Shown here one piece after another: positions 43,945 to 52,901 of a DNA stretch of 64,000 nucleotides. Origin of the DNA: Pseudoalteromonas holothuriae (GTDB lineage Bacteria; Pseudomonadota; Gammaproteobacteria; Enterobacterales; Alteromonadaceae); assembly GCF_945859825.1 (NCBI RefSeq), contig NZ_CAMAPC010000010.1, positions 1 through 64,000 of the forward strand, written 5' to 3'. Made by a program: the position numbers and the translations under genes. Below the pieces are notes generated by a model that was not told the DNA's origin, ran no database searches, and was given only the letters and a program-made list of their open reading frames with translations. Each line of letters opens with the position of its first letter. Positions within the stretch are counted from its first letter, which is position 1.

Positions 43945-46056
43945 TTGCAATTTATCGCGCTTACATCTATTGGTATCGAACATCTCCTCGCTGAAGAACT
44001 TCAACAAGCAGGCCTAGAGCTAGGCAAGCAAAGCGTTGGCTCAGTCAGGTTTAATGCCGATAACATCGCAGCTCAAAGGTTTTGTTTAACAACGCGTTTT
44101 GCTACACGTGTTATGTTAATGATCGATGAAAGTGAAGAGATAAATGATAAAGCTGCGCTTTATAAATTTGCGCGCTTCCAAGCGTGGCAAGATTGGTTTG
44201 GTCCAACTCAAACGTTTGCAATTGAGTTCAATGGCACTAACACTGAGCTTAAAAATACGCAATTTTCAGGGCTTGTTATAAAAGATGGCATTGTTGACTA
44301 TTTTAATGATTTGTATGAGCAGCGCCCTAATGTAGATAAAACAGATCCAAACATCAGAGTGATTGCCAAACTAAATAAAAATAAGTGCGCATTATATATT
44401 GATTACTCAGGCCCTCGCTTATCTGATAGGGGTTATCGAACACGTCAAGGTAAAGCTCCTATTCGTGAGCATTTAGCCGCTGCTTTGGTTAAACGCAGTG
44501 GTTGGTTAGATGATATTTCTCGTCCGCTTTTTGACCCATGTTGTGGTTCAGGTACGCTGCTGATTGAAGCCGCATGTATGGCAAACAACATATATCCAAA
44601 CATCAATAAAGAATTTGCGTTTAAACGTCTTCCAAGTTTTCGGAAATCTAAGTTTGACGAAACCATAGCCGATGTAAAGTCTTCTCAGACGGATAATAGT
44701 TTATGGCTTATAGGCAGTGATTTTGATAGCAAAGTTATTGATGTTGCGAAGCAAAATGCACATAGAGCCGATGTAGACAGCCAAATCAAGTTTACAGTAA
44801 AAGATGCGAATGGATTAAATAGCGTTGCTAAACGAGCAGGTGTTATATTAAGTAACTTACCGTATGGTGAGCGTTTAGGATCGATGGCAGAGTTGGTCAG
44901 TTTATATCGTAATTTAGGTATTGCTTTTAAAAAGCACTTTCAAGATTGGAAACTGGCACTTTTGGGCACTGACGATAGTTTATTTAAATTATTAAAGCTT
45001 GCGCGTGAAAAACGCTATAAATTTAAAAATGGTCCAATAGATGTTGAATTAAACCTTTATGATCTTAACGCGCGTCAGGTATCTCAAAATGAGCAAAAAA
45101 CGGGGTTAAACTTTGAAGGGTCGAGCGCATTTGCTAATCGTTTAAAGAAAAATAAACAAGGTTTAAAAAGTTGGTTGAAGAAAGAGCAAGTTAATGCTTA
45201 CCGTGTATATGATGCGGATATTCCTGAGTATAATGTTGCTGTCGATGTGTATAACAATTCTGCGGTCATATTTGAGTATGCTGCGCCTAAAGAAATTGAC
45301 GATGTTGTGGCGCAAAAACGCTTACAAGATGTGATCACTTTAACCGCAGAGCAGCTTGATATAGCGCCCGAAGATATTGCCGTAAAAGTACGTAAAAAGC
45401 AAAAGGGCGAGTCGCAATATACTGCGATGGATAAACAACATCGCTACGATACAATCGAAGAGTTTGGCGCTAAGTTTAAGGTGAATCTATTCGATTACTT
45501 AGACACAGGCTTATTTTTAGACCATCGTTTAGTGCGTCGTTACATTCAACAAAATGCCAAAGATCAGCGTTTTTTAAATTTGTTTGCATATACAGGTTCG
45601 GCGTCGGTCCATGCTGCGTTCGGTGGTGCTAAGTCTGTCACGACTATTGATATGTCAAAAACATATTTAAAATGGGCAGAAGATAACTTTGCGCTAAACA
45701 ATCTTAAAAACCCACGTTATCGTTTTGAGCAAGCTGACTGTTTAAAGTGGTTGGAGCATGCTCAGGGGCAATATGATTTGATCTTTTTAGATCCACCTAC
45801 ATTTTCAAACTCTAAACGAATGAAAGATGTATTTGATGTGCAGAACGATCATATTCAGCTACTAACTTGGATTAAGAAAATCTTAAGCCCAAAGGGCACC
45901 TTGATATTCTCAAACAATAAGCGCGGCTTTAAGATGGATGAAGTTGGCTTGATAGGTTTAGGCTTAAAGGCTGAGAATATTTCAGACAACACACTATCTC
46001 CTGATTTCAAGCGCAATAAGCAAATTCACAATAGTTGGTTAATAACTCATGGCTAA
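43945..46056 (+). CDS. rlmL: Fused 23S rRNA methyltransferase RlmKL
   Basis: 703 residues with both halves. The N-terminal RlmL half (m2G2445) has a THUMP domain at about 45-155 and a methyltransferase with FDPCCGSGTLLIEAA and SNLPYGERLG. The C-terminal RlmK half (m7G2069) has FLNLFAYTGSASVHAA and LIFLDPPTFSNSKRM. The start is TTG, since an in-frame stop lies 15 bases upstream and AAAGGG is eight bases ahead; no ATG precedes the conserved opening QFIALTSIGIEHLLAEEL. The last eight bases overlap the next gene. Confidence 0.96.
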   Translation: MQFIALTSIGIEHLLAEELQQAGLELGKQSVGSVRFNADNIAAQRFCLTTRFATRVMLMIDESEEINDKAALYKFARFQAWQDWFGPTQTFAIEFNGTNTELKNTQFSGLVIKDGIVDYFNDLYEQRPNVDKTDPNIRVIAKLNKNKCALYIDYSGPRLSDRGYRTRQGKAPIREHLAAALVKRSGWLDDISRPLFDPCCGSGTLLIEAACMANNIYPNINKEFAFKRLPSFRKSKFDETIADVKSSQTDNSLWLIGSDFDSKVIDVAKQNAHRADVDSQIKFTVKDANGLNSVAKRAGVILSNLPYGERLGSMAELVSLYRNLGIAFKKHFQDWKLALLGTDDSLFKLLKLAREKRYKFKNGPIDVELNLYDLNARQVSQNEQKTGLNFEGSSAFANRLKKNKQGLKSWLKKEQVNAYRVYDADIPEYNVAVDVYNNSAVIFEYAAPKEIDDVVAQKRLQDVITLTAEQLDIAPEDIAVKVRKKQKGESQYTAMDKQHRYDTIEEFGAKFKVNLFDYLDTGLFLDHRLVRRYIQQNAKDQRFLNLFAYTGSASVHAAFGGAKSVTTIDMSKTYLKWAEDNFALNNLKNPRYRFEQADCLKWLEHAQGQYDLIFLDPPTFSNSKRMKDVFDVQNDHIQLLTWIKKILSPKGTLIFSNNKRGFKMDEVGLIGLGLKAENISDNTLSPDFKRNKQIHNSWLITHG

Positions 46057-46279
46057 AGTAATTTTGTATTACACACAAGGTTGTCATTTGTGTGAGCAAG
46101 CCTATGAAATGACGCTTCAAGTAATGAGCGAAAGCGACGTTATGCATATTGATATAATAGATGATCAAGCGTTGATGGATATTTATCAAACATCTATTCC
46201 TGTTATAAAAAAAATCAGTGACGAACAGGTTTTATATTGGCCTTTCGAATTACAACAAATTCAACAACTCGTAGAATAA
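46049..46279 (+). CDS. Glutaredoxin-like protein (DUF836)
   Basis: 76 residues with a thioredoxin-fold start and a CxxC redox site (YYTQGCHLCEQAYEM, cysteines at residues 12 and 15), and a cis-proline in the family position (TSIPVIKK). It is probably a thiol-disulfide protein of the glutaredoxin-related DUF836 group; the partner is unknown. Its ATG lies inside the rlmKL end and it finishes one base ahead of uup, so the three are one transcript. Confidence 0.87.
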   Translation: MAKVILYYTQGCHLCEQAYEMTLQVMSESDVMHIDIIDDQALMDIYQTSIPVIKKISDEQVLYWPFELQQIQQLVE

Positions 46280-46280
46280 T

Positions 46281-48194
46281 ATGGATTTAATTAGAATATC
46301 AAAAGCGCAATTAGCGTTTGGAACACACCCATTATTGGATAATGCAGATGCGCTTATTGAAGCAGGTGAGCGCGTATGTATCGTAGGCCGAAATGGTGCA
46401 GGTAAGTCGACTTTACTCAAGGTACTTGACGGTGCAGTATTACTTGACGATGGTGACATAAATCGCATCGGAGAGTTAAAAATATCGCGCCTAGAGCAAG
46501 ACCCACCGAAAGGTGTAGAAGGCTCTGTATTTGATTATGTAGCAAGTGGCTTACCAGATATTGCAGAGCTCCTTATCGAATTTCATCATATCAGTGATGC
46601 ACTGCAAACTGACCAATCGCCAAAGCTACTTAATAAGCTCGAAAAGCTCTCTAACAAAATTGAAGCGGCTGATGCATGGCGTTTTGAAAGTCGTATAAAT
46701 TTAGTGTTAACTCAGCTAGAGCTGAGTGCAAACATGCGTTTAGAAAAACTTTCAGGGGGCTGGCTGCGTAAGGTTGCATTAGCGAAAGCATTAGTTAGCG
46801 ATCCCGATTTGTTGCTTCTTGATGAACCAACTAACCATTTAGATATGAATAGTGTGATCTGGTTAGAGCAGTTTTTAAAAGAGTTTAAAGGCGGCATTGT
46901 ATTTATTTCTCACGATAGGGCATTTATACGTGCAGTGGCAACCCGTATTTTAGACCTTGATAGAGGTATGCTGATTTCTTACCCAGGCGACTATGCGAAG
47001 TACTTAGAACAAAAGGCGCATGACTTAAAAGTTGAAGAAACTCAAAATGCGCTATTTGATAAAAAGTTAGCTGAAGAAGAAACTTGGATCAGGCAAGGTA
47101 TTAAAGCTCGAAGAACACGTAATGAAGGTCGGGTCAGAGCGCTTAAAGCGTTGCGCAATGAGCGTAAACAACGCGTCGAGCAAGTAGGTAAAACAGACTT
47201 CAATATTGAAACAGCAGAGCGCTCAGGTAAATTAGTCTTTGAAGCGCAGCATGTGTACCACGCTTTTAAAGAGAAAAAAATAGCCAAAGACTTTTCAACT
47301 TTGGTAATGCGTGGTGACAGAGTGGGTCTTGTAGGGCCAAACGGAGTCGGAAAAACGACCTTACTTAAATTATTGTTTGGTCAGCTGGCTGCTGATGAGG
47401 GTAAAATTAAGCAAGGGGTAAACCTTGAGGTGGCTTATTTTGATCAATACCGAGAGAAGCTAGATGAAGAAGCAACGGTACAAGATAATGTAGCTGAAGG
47501 TAAGCAAGAAGTTATGATGGGTGGGCGTAGCCGTCATGTTTTAGGCTATTTACAAGACTTTTTATTTCCGCCTGCACGAGCAAGAACGCCTGTTAAAGCG
47601 TTATCAGGTGGTGAGAAAAACCGTTTGCTATTAGCAAAGTTATTTTTAAAACCATCAAATGTACTGGTACTTGATGAACCAACTAACGATTTAGATATTG
47701 AAACCCTTGAGCTATTGGAAGATATTATTAACCAATATCAAGGCACGATTTTAATTGTTAGTCACGACCGTGAGTTTATTGATAATACTTGTAATACCGT
47801 TTGGGCGTTTGAAGGTGATGGTCAGATCACTGATATTGTGGGCGGATATTCAGATTACGAGCAATATTTGTCATATCGTGAAGCACAGGCTAAAGCACTT
47901 GAAAAGCAACATAAGCAAGATGTTGAAAAACAAGCTAAGCAGGTCAAAACGGTTGATAACAAATCCACCAAGTTGAGTTACAAATTAAAACTTGAATTGG
48001 AACAGTTGCCAAGTAAAGTAGAGTCACTTGAACAAGCTCTAGAGCAACAGCAAGAAATTGTGAACTCACCGGATTTTTTTAAACAAGATGCACAAACTAC
48101 TCAAAATGCGTTGAACGAATTAGCTGAACTTGAGTCGAAGCTTGAAATCGCGTTCGAGCGTTGGGAAGAACTAGAAGCATTACAAAATCAGTAG
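46281..48194 (+). CDS. uup: ABC-F ATPase Uup
   Basis: 637 residues with two ATPase cassettes: Walker A GRNGAGKSTLLK and GPNGVGKTTLLK, signatures LSGGWLRKVALAKAL and LSGGEKNRLLLAKL, Walker B LLLLDEPTNHLD and LVLDEPTNDLD. A charged linker lies between the cassettes, and the last 90 residues form a coiled coil typical of Uup. There are no membrane segments. It acts on ribosomes and DNA structures, and loss of Uup raises precise transposon excision in E. coli. It follows rlmKL as in E. coli. Confidence 0.96.
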   Translation: MDLIRISKAQLAFGTHPLLDNADALIEAGERVCIVGRNGAGKSTLLKVLDGAVLLDDGDINRIGELKISRLEQDPPKGVEGSVFDYVASGLPDIAELLIEFHHISDALQTDQSPKLLNKLEKLSNKIEAADAWRFESRINLVLTQLELSANMRLEKLSGGWLRKVALAKALVSDPDLLLLDEPTNHLDMNSVIWLEQFLKEFKGGIVFISHDRAFIRAVATRILDLDRGMLISYPGDYAKYLEQKAHDLKVEETQNALFDKKLAEEETWIRQGIKARRTRNEGRVRALKALRNERKQRVEQVGKTDFNIETAERSGKLVFEAQHVYHAFKEKKIAKDFSTLVMRGDRVGLVGPNGVGKTTLLKLLFGQLAADEGKIKQGVNLEVAYFDQYREKLDEEATVQDNVAEGKQEVMMGGRSRHVLGYLQDFLFPPARARTPVKALSGGEKNRLLLAKLFLKPSNVLVLDEPTNDLDIETLELLEDIINQYQGTILIVSHDREFIDNTCNTVWAFEGDGQITDIVGGYSDYEQYLSYREAQAKALEKQHKQDVEKQAKQVKTVDNKSTKLSYKLKLELEQLPSKVESLEQALEQQQEIVNSPDFFKQDAQTTQNALNELAELESKLEIAFERWEELEALQNQ

Positions 48195-48205
48195 TAAGGA
48201 TTGAA

Positions 48206-49960
48206 ATGAAGCACACATTTTTAGCTGTGAGTATTTTAGCTGGCTTAAGTAGCCAAGCACTGGCAGCAACCTATCAGTTAACAGAGTTACCTCGCTATGA
48301 AGGCGCAAAGTATACGTTTATTTCTGATGTAAATGATAATGGTCAAATAATTGGTGCTGCAACCAGTTTATTTAATCTACCAATTGATGTCAGCTATATA
48401 GATTTCGATGATGCAACCATTAAAAATGCATATGATCAGGCTAAGCGTTCTTACGAACAAATAGATGAAGAAATATCTTTTACATTGGAAGATATAAAAA
48501 ATGGTGCAGCAGCGACCAACGCTGATGCAAATCGTTTTATGCTGAGCTTTTTAGGTGCCCGAGCTAATTCGGCCGAATATCAAAAATTACAAGACAGAAT
48601 CGCATTAGATATTGATGCAATATCGGCACAAGAGCATGTGTTATTCGATGTTGAAAATAGTGATACTAATGGCTTAACACGTTCTACATCTAATTACCTG
48701 ACAGCCATTAGTGAAGATGGGGTGATGGTGGGCTGGGGATCAGCCCCTTTTTCAAAAACAACTTTTACACCAGAGGGGCAGTCGGATGAAGAAACGTTTT
48801 TTATCAGAGACTGGAGCTCAAGAGGGGTAGTAATAACCCCACAAGGTGAAAAGGTTATTTTAGAGCCTGAGTTTACCGAGCATGGTGGTTATAGTATTGC
48901 AACTGATATTAAAAAGCTAGACAACGGTGGATATGTTGTCGTTGGTCAATCGAGTGTCGGTATACCTGAAAATCGTCAAAAAAATTATGATGATAACTGT
49001 GATTCAAAAGATGAACCTCTACAAGTGTGTAGATGGTTACAGCAAGTATCATCAAGGCAGTTTTATGATTTAAGAGCTTTTAAATGGCAGCTAGATGAAA
49101 GCTTTAATGTTATAAGTACAACCAATTTAGGGCTTGGACTAACACCTAAGGATGATGAGAACGATGCCTTTGTTAGTGCGGCACTTGCTGTTAATAAAGC
49201 AGGTGTTACTGTTGGTTACTCTCCTTATCGTGGAGAAGAGGATGGTTCAGTTGCTTATCCATTTAATATCGCAGGCTATTTTGAAGATGGTAAACTTGTG
49301 CCATTTAAAGAATTAGAAAACAGAGCTGCAACAGGTAAAGCGACTGATATAAATAATAATAATATTGCTATCGGGTATATGGGTAGACGAGTTGGAAATG
49401 GCTCAATACTTGACCAATATGGCTTTTACTATGATTTGAATACGAAAGAATATACCCAAATGCCTTATTTTTTTAAGGGGTCGAGCACGATTACTACCGA
49501 TATTAATGATGCTGGATATATTATTGGCCAAGCTGAAATTGAGAAAAATAGCAGTAATCGTCGTAGAGAGGGGTTTATATATAAAGTTGGCGATGAAAAG
49601 CTTTTAAATATAAACGATTTACTGCCATGTAAAGATGATAGCGGTAACAATTATCCCTATACGGTTGCTGAAGCGATTAAAATAACCGAGTCAAACCATA
49701 TTTATGCTATTGCGACAAAAACCGTAGAGCGTAGAGATAGACTTGGCAATATAGAAAAAGACAGTAATGGCGAGATTGAGTATGAGTCTGTTACTTTGCC
49801 AGTGTTATTGACGCCGACACCTCAAGGGCAGATAGAAGATTGTGCACCGCCTGAAGCCGAAACCTATGAACGCCAGTCGGGGAGTGCTTTGTTATTGAGT
49901 TTATTAGTGATGCCATTTGCTTGGTTAAGAAGAAAAAAACTCAAGTTATTAGTCAGATGA
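48206..49960 (+). CDS. DUF3466 family exported protein with C-terminal sorting-like tail
   Basis: 584 residues from ATG 48206 (AAGGA upstream; the frame back to 48161 overlaps uup). Signal peptide (LAVSILAGLSSQALA). Repeats with the pattern DVNDNGQIIG, ISEDGVMVG, DINNNNIAIG and DINDAGYIIG form the DUF3466 propeller-like body. The C-terminus has a short linker, SGSALLLSLLVMPFAWL and a basic RRKKLK end, resembling a GlyGly-CTERM/rhombosortase-type signal. It is probably surface- or outer-membrane-attached; its function is unknown. Confidence 0.85.
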   Translation: MKHTFLAVSILAGLSSQALAATYQLTELPRYEGAKYTFISDVNDNGQIIGAATSLFNLPIDVSYIDFDDATIKNAYDQAKRSYEQIDEEISFTLEDIKNGAAATNADANRFMLSFLGARANSAEYQKLQDRIALDIDAISAQEHVLFDVENSDTNGLTRSTSNYLTAISEDGVMVGWGSAPFSKTTFTPEGQSDEETFFIRDWSSRGVVITPQGEKVILEPEFTEHGGYSIATDIKKLDNGGYVVVGQSSVGIPENRQKNYDDNCDSKDEPLQVCRWLQQVSSRQFYDLRAFKWQLDESFNVISTTNLGLGLTPKDDENDAFVSAALAVNKAGVTVGYSPYRGEEDGSVAYPFNIAGYFEDGKLVPFKELENRAATGKATDINNNNIAIGYMGRRVGNGSILDQYGFYYDLNTKEYTQMPYFFKGSSTITTDINDAGYIIGQAEIEKNSSNRRREGFIYKVGDEKLLNINDLLPCKDDSGNNYPYTVAEAIKITESNHIYAIATKTVERRDRLGNIEKDSNGEIEYESVTLPVLLTPTPQGQIEDCAPPEAETYERQSGSALLLSLLVMPFAWLRRKKLKLLVR

Positions 49961-49964
49961 ACGA

Positions 49965-50006
49965 ATAGACAATAAAAAAGCCCGAAAGGGCTTTTTTATT
50001 GTCTAT
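49965..50006. terminator. Bidirectional terminator between DUF3466 and DUF2062 genes
   Basis: A 19-base perfect inverted repeat with a GAAA loop. The inner part is GCCC/GGGC flanked by A6 on one side and T6 on the other, so it serves both convergent genes. Confidence 0.93.
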
Positions 50007-50012
50007 AGTTTA

Positions 50013-50519
50013 TTACTGACCGCGGGAGGACCAAGCCTTGTTAACTGAACGTCGCCATAAGTAGTCAATCCCAAAGTAACCGATTATTGCAGCAACACTG
50101 GCACAGATGAGTGAGCCGACTATGAAAGCCGGGCCTATAGTTGTGATACTTTGTGTAAGCCATTCCCAGCTGGCTTCAAAATGAAAAGGCTGGGTTTCTT
50201 GTCCTAAGGCAAATACGCCAACGATATAGGAGCAGTAGAAAATAGGCGGCATAGTTAGTGGGTTTGTTAACCAAACTAATGCAACGGACAGTGGTAAATT
50301 AACGCGAAATGGAATCGCGAAAGCAGCAGCTAGCACCATTTGAAAAGGAACAGGGATGAATGCGAAGAATAACCCGACAGAAAATGCCCCACGAGCGGAA
50401 CGGCGGTTTAAATGCCATAAATTGGCATCATGTAGTAAACGACCAAAAATCTTGAGTGACTTTTGCTGTTTGATCTTATTGTGATCGGGTAAAAATCGTT
50501 GGATCGTCTTCTTAGCCAT
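50013..50519 (-). CDS. DUF2062 family inner-membrane protein
   Basis: 168 residues from ATG 50519; an alternative TTG at 50528 adds three. A basic N-terminal part (AKKTIQRFLPDHNKIK) precedes the DUF2062 core with SARGAFSVGLFFAFIPVPFQ and WLTNPLTMPPIFYCSY, containing about three helices. The family is often found beside comEC, as here, where the two genes are divergent and overlap at their starts. The function is unknown. Confidence 0.88.
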   Translation of the reverse strand: MAKKTIQRFLPDHNKIKQQKSLKIFGRLLHDANLWHLNRRSARGAFSVGLFFAFIPVPFQMVLAAAFAIPFRVNLPLSVALVWLTNPLTMPPIFYCSYIVGVFALGQETQPFHFEASWEWLTQSITTIGPAFIVGSLICASVAAIIGYFGIDYLWRRSVNKAWSSRGQ

Positions 50520-52766
50520 TTTGTGCAACCATATACTTCAATTCTCTTAGGGTGTGGGTTTTGTTTAGGCTGCATAGTCACCATGTTTTATTTTGGTCGG
50601 TGGCAATTTTACTGCAGCTTACTCTTCCTATTGATCATCGCGTGTTATTTTAAGCCGTTTTGGCTTTTATTGTTAGGTTTTATTTTCGCTATTTTTTCAG
50701 TTTCGGTACATTATAGGCTGTTTTACCAACAAATTCCTTTAGGGAGTGATAAATTACAAACAGTACTCATCAAAGGTGAAGTCGAAAGAGTACTTTCTAA
50801 AGGGTATTTACGCATTAAGCTTACACAACTAGATAGTAAGGTAATACCTTGGTATAAATCTATATTCGCAAATATAGCAGTTAAACTCGACAACGAGTCG
50901 CTTAACGTTGGTACTTGCTTTACAGCAACTGCTAAGCTGAAACCATATAGAAGTCGAAAAAATTTCGACAGCTTTGATAGTGAACTATATGCGTTTACGA
51001 AAAACCTTCATTTTAAAGGCAAGCTAGTTGCTTTTGAGGTGTCTCCTTCTCGATCTATGACTTGGATTTCCTCCTACCGGACTTGGTTGTGGCCGCATTT
51101 GGAAAAATATGAGTTATCTTGGCTTTACTACACCTTGCTAAGTGGCGACAGGTCAAAAACGAACTACGAAAATACCCAGCTAATGCAACGCTTAGGTCTG
51201 AGCCATATGCTGGCAATATCTGGGTTACATGTAGGTATTATTTATGGATTATGTTTTTACATGGCGCAATGGCTATTGTTTAGCTGTGCTTTGTGTGGCT
51301 GTAAGTTTAATCAATTATACGATGTAAACCGATACTACGCCGCGATTGGTTTACTTGGTAGTGCAGTGTATGTATTGCTAAGTGGTTTGAGCGTGTCGGC
51401 GCTTAGAGCATTATTAATGCTTATCGTTTTAGTGATTGCATATATTTTTGATAAACGCGTGATTAACTATAGAACTTTGTTATTTGCTTTGTGTGGTGTG
51501 CTGTTATTTGACCCCTTTTCTTTACTCAATCCTGGGTTATATTTTTCGTTCATTGCGGTGTATAGTATTTTTACGTTTGTACGGATTTTTATTCATCAAC
51601 TAGGTGTAGAACGCTTTATAACGCAACTTATTATTCTACAACTGATATTAGGCGTTGTCTTAGCGCCCTTGAGTAGTTTTTTCTTTTATGGCGTAAGTGT
51701 TTCGTCTTTATTGACAAACATCGTGTTCATACCACTTTTAACATTTGCATTACTACCGGCTTTATTGATTCTATTGCCTCTATTAGGGTTGGGTATTAGC
51801 GATAGTTGGTTTCTGTTGTTAGATGGTTTTTTCAGTTGGTTATTGCAATTATTTAGCAATAACCTGCTGACTATAGGTTGGTTGCCAACACAACCCTTTG
51901 AGTTTTCTTATTTAATCGCGTGCTATTTGGCATTACTATTAGTCATGCATGTTAAAATCTGGCGCATGATTGCGTGCTTGCCTCTATTAATAAGTGCAGG
52001 GTATGCACTTATGCAACCTAGAGTACATTGGCAAATGGACGTATTTGATGTAGGTCATGGCACTGCTGTATTGATAACGTCACAAAAACAGGCTGTGCTC
52101 TATGATCTGGGTGCAAAGTATTTTGATCGATTTTCTATTTTTGAACGTGTTATTAAGCCTTATATTGAGCGCAATAAAATTATCTTATCTCATGTAGTTT
52201 TGAGTCATCAAGATAATGATCATGTTGGTGGCATAGATGAGTTAATCAATTTTGCAGGCAAGGCACCTTTGCGAGCGTTTCACAATGAAATGCCAGATTC
52301 GCTGTGTAATATAACGCGCTTAAACTTTGCTGGTGCATTGAGTGTGGAATCAATTTGGCCAACGCAAATGATGTCTAGCAAAAACAATAATTCATGTGTT
52401 GTTAAGATTACTGATGGACGTTTTTCAGTTTTGCTTGCCGGTGATATTGAGTATTTAGCTGAGCAGTGGTTAGTTAAACAGTCAAGAAAAAGCTTACAGA
52501 GTGATATTTTACTTGTGCCGCATCATGGGAGTAGAACGTCATCGAGTGAAGAGTTCATTGCAGCAGTTAAACCTAAGCTTGCTATTTATTCTCGTAGCTA
52601 TTATTCAATTTGGCGTTTGCCACACTCTGAGGTAGTTGCACGCTATACAAATGTTGATGTTAGGCAACTTGATACAGCAATTGACGGACATATTCGTATA
52701 AAGATAACTCAACAGGGGCTGTTAGTAGAGTCTGCTAGAGAAAACTACCATTATTGGTTCTTATAA
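50499..52766 (+). CDS. comEC: ComEC/Rec2 family DNA-uptake channel
   Basis: 755 residues from TTG 50499; the start is uncertain (GTG 50523 is possible) because the 5' end overlaps the divergent DUF2062 gene. About ten membrane helices, with the Competence domain at about 205-480 (LGLSHMLAISGLHVGIIYGL and LLSGLSVSALRALLMLIVL). The C-terminal metallo-beta-lactamase-like domain has LSHQDNDHVGG (His570, Asp572, Asp574, His575) and VPHHGSRTSS. It forms the inner-membrane channel and probably a nuclease for single-stranded DNA uptake. msbA and lpxK follow, the order seen in E. coli. Confidence 0.93.
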   Translation: MDRLLSHFVQPYTSILLGCGFCLGCIVTMFYFGRWQFYCSLLFLLIIACYFKPFWLLLLGFIFAIFSVSVHYRLFYQQIPLGSDKLQTVLIKGEVERVLSKGYLRIKLTQLDSKVIPWYKSIFANIAVKLDNESLNVGTCFTATAKLKPYRSRKNFDSFDSELYAFTKNLHFKGKLVAFEVSPSRSMTWISSYRTWLWPHLEKYELSWLYYTLLSGDRSKTNYENTQLMQRLGLSHMLAISGLHVGIIYGLCFYMAQWLLFSCALCGCKFNQLYDVNRYYAAIGLLGSAVYVLLSGLSVSALRALLMLIVLVIAYIFDKRVINYRTLLFALCGVLLFDPFSLLNPGLYFSFIAVYSIFTFVRIFIHQLGVERFITQLIILQLILGVVLAPLSSFFFYGVSVSSLLTNIVFIPLLTFALLPALLILLPLLGLGISDSWFLLLDGFFSWLLQLFSNNLLTIGWLPTQPFEFSYLIACYLALLLVMHVKIWRMIACLPLLISAGYALMQPRVHWQMDVFDVGHGTAVLITSQKQAVLYDLGAKYFDRFSIFERVIKPYIERNKIILSHVVLSHQDNDHVGGIDELINFAGKAPLRAFHNEMPDSLCNITRLNFAGALSVESIWPTQMMSSKNNNSCVVKITDGRFSVLLAGDIEYLAEQWLVKQSRKSLQSDILLVPHHGSRTSSSEEFIAAVKPKLAIYSRSYYSIWRLPHSEVVARYTNVDVRQLDTAIDGHIRIKITQQGLLVESARENYHYWFL

Positions 52767-52901
52767 GTGTACAGAGAATACTCCATAGATTAGGTATTTA
52801 ATTACTTTTTGCTTCAAGATGAGAGCTTTGGCAACATTGCATTTTGTTTTTGGTCACTGCACAAGTACAATAAGCGGGGTTTTCAAAAGCAGAGAGTTTT
52901 T

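Noticed and set aside
52809..52901. Upstream extension of msbA
   Set aside because: The residues have no similarity to MsbA, and ATG 52902 gives the expected length.
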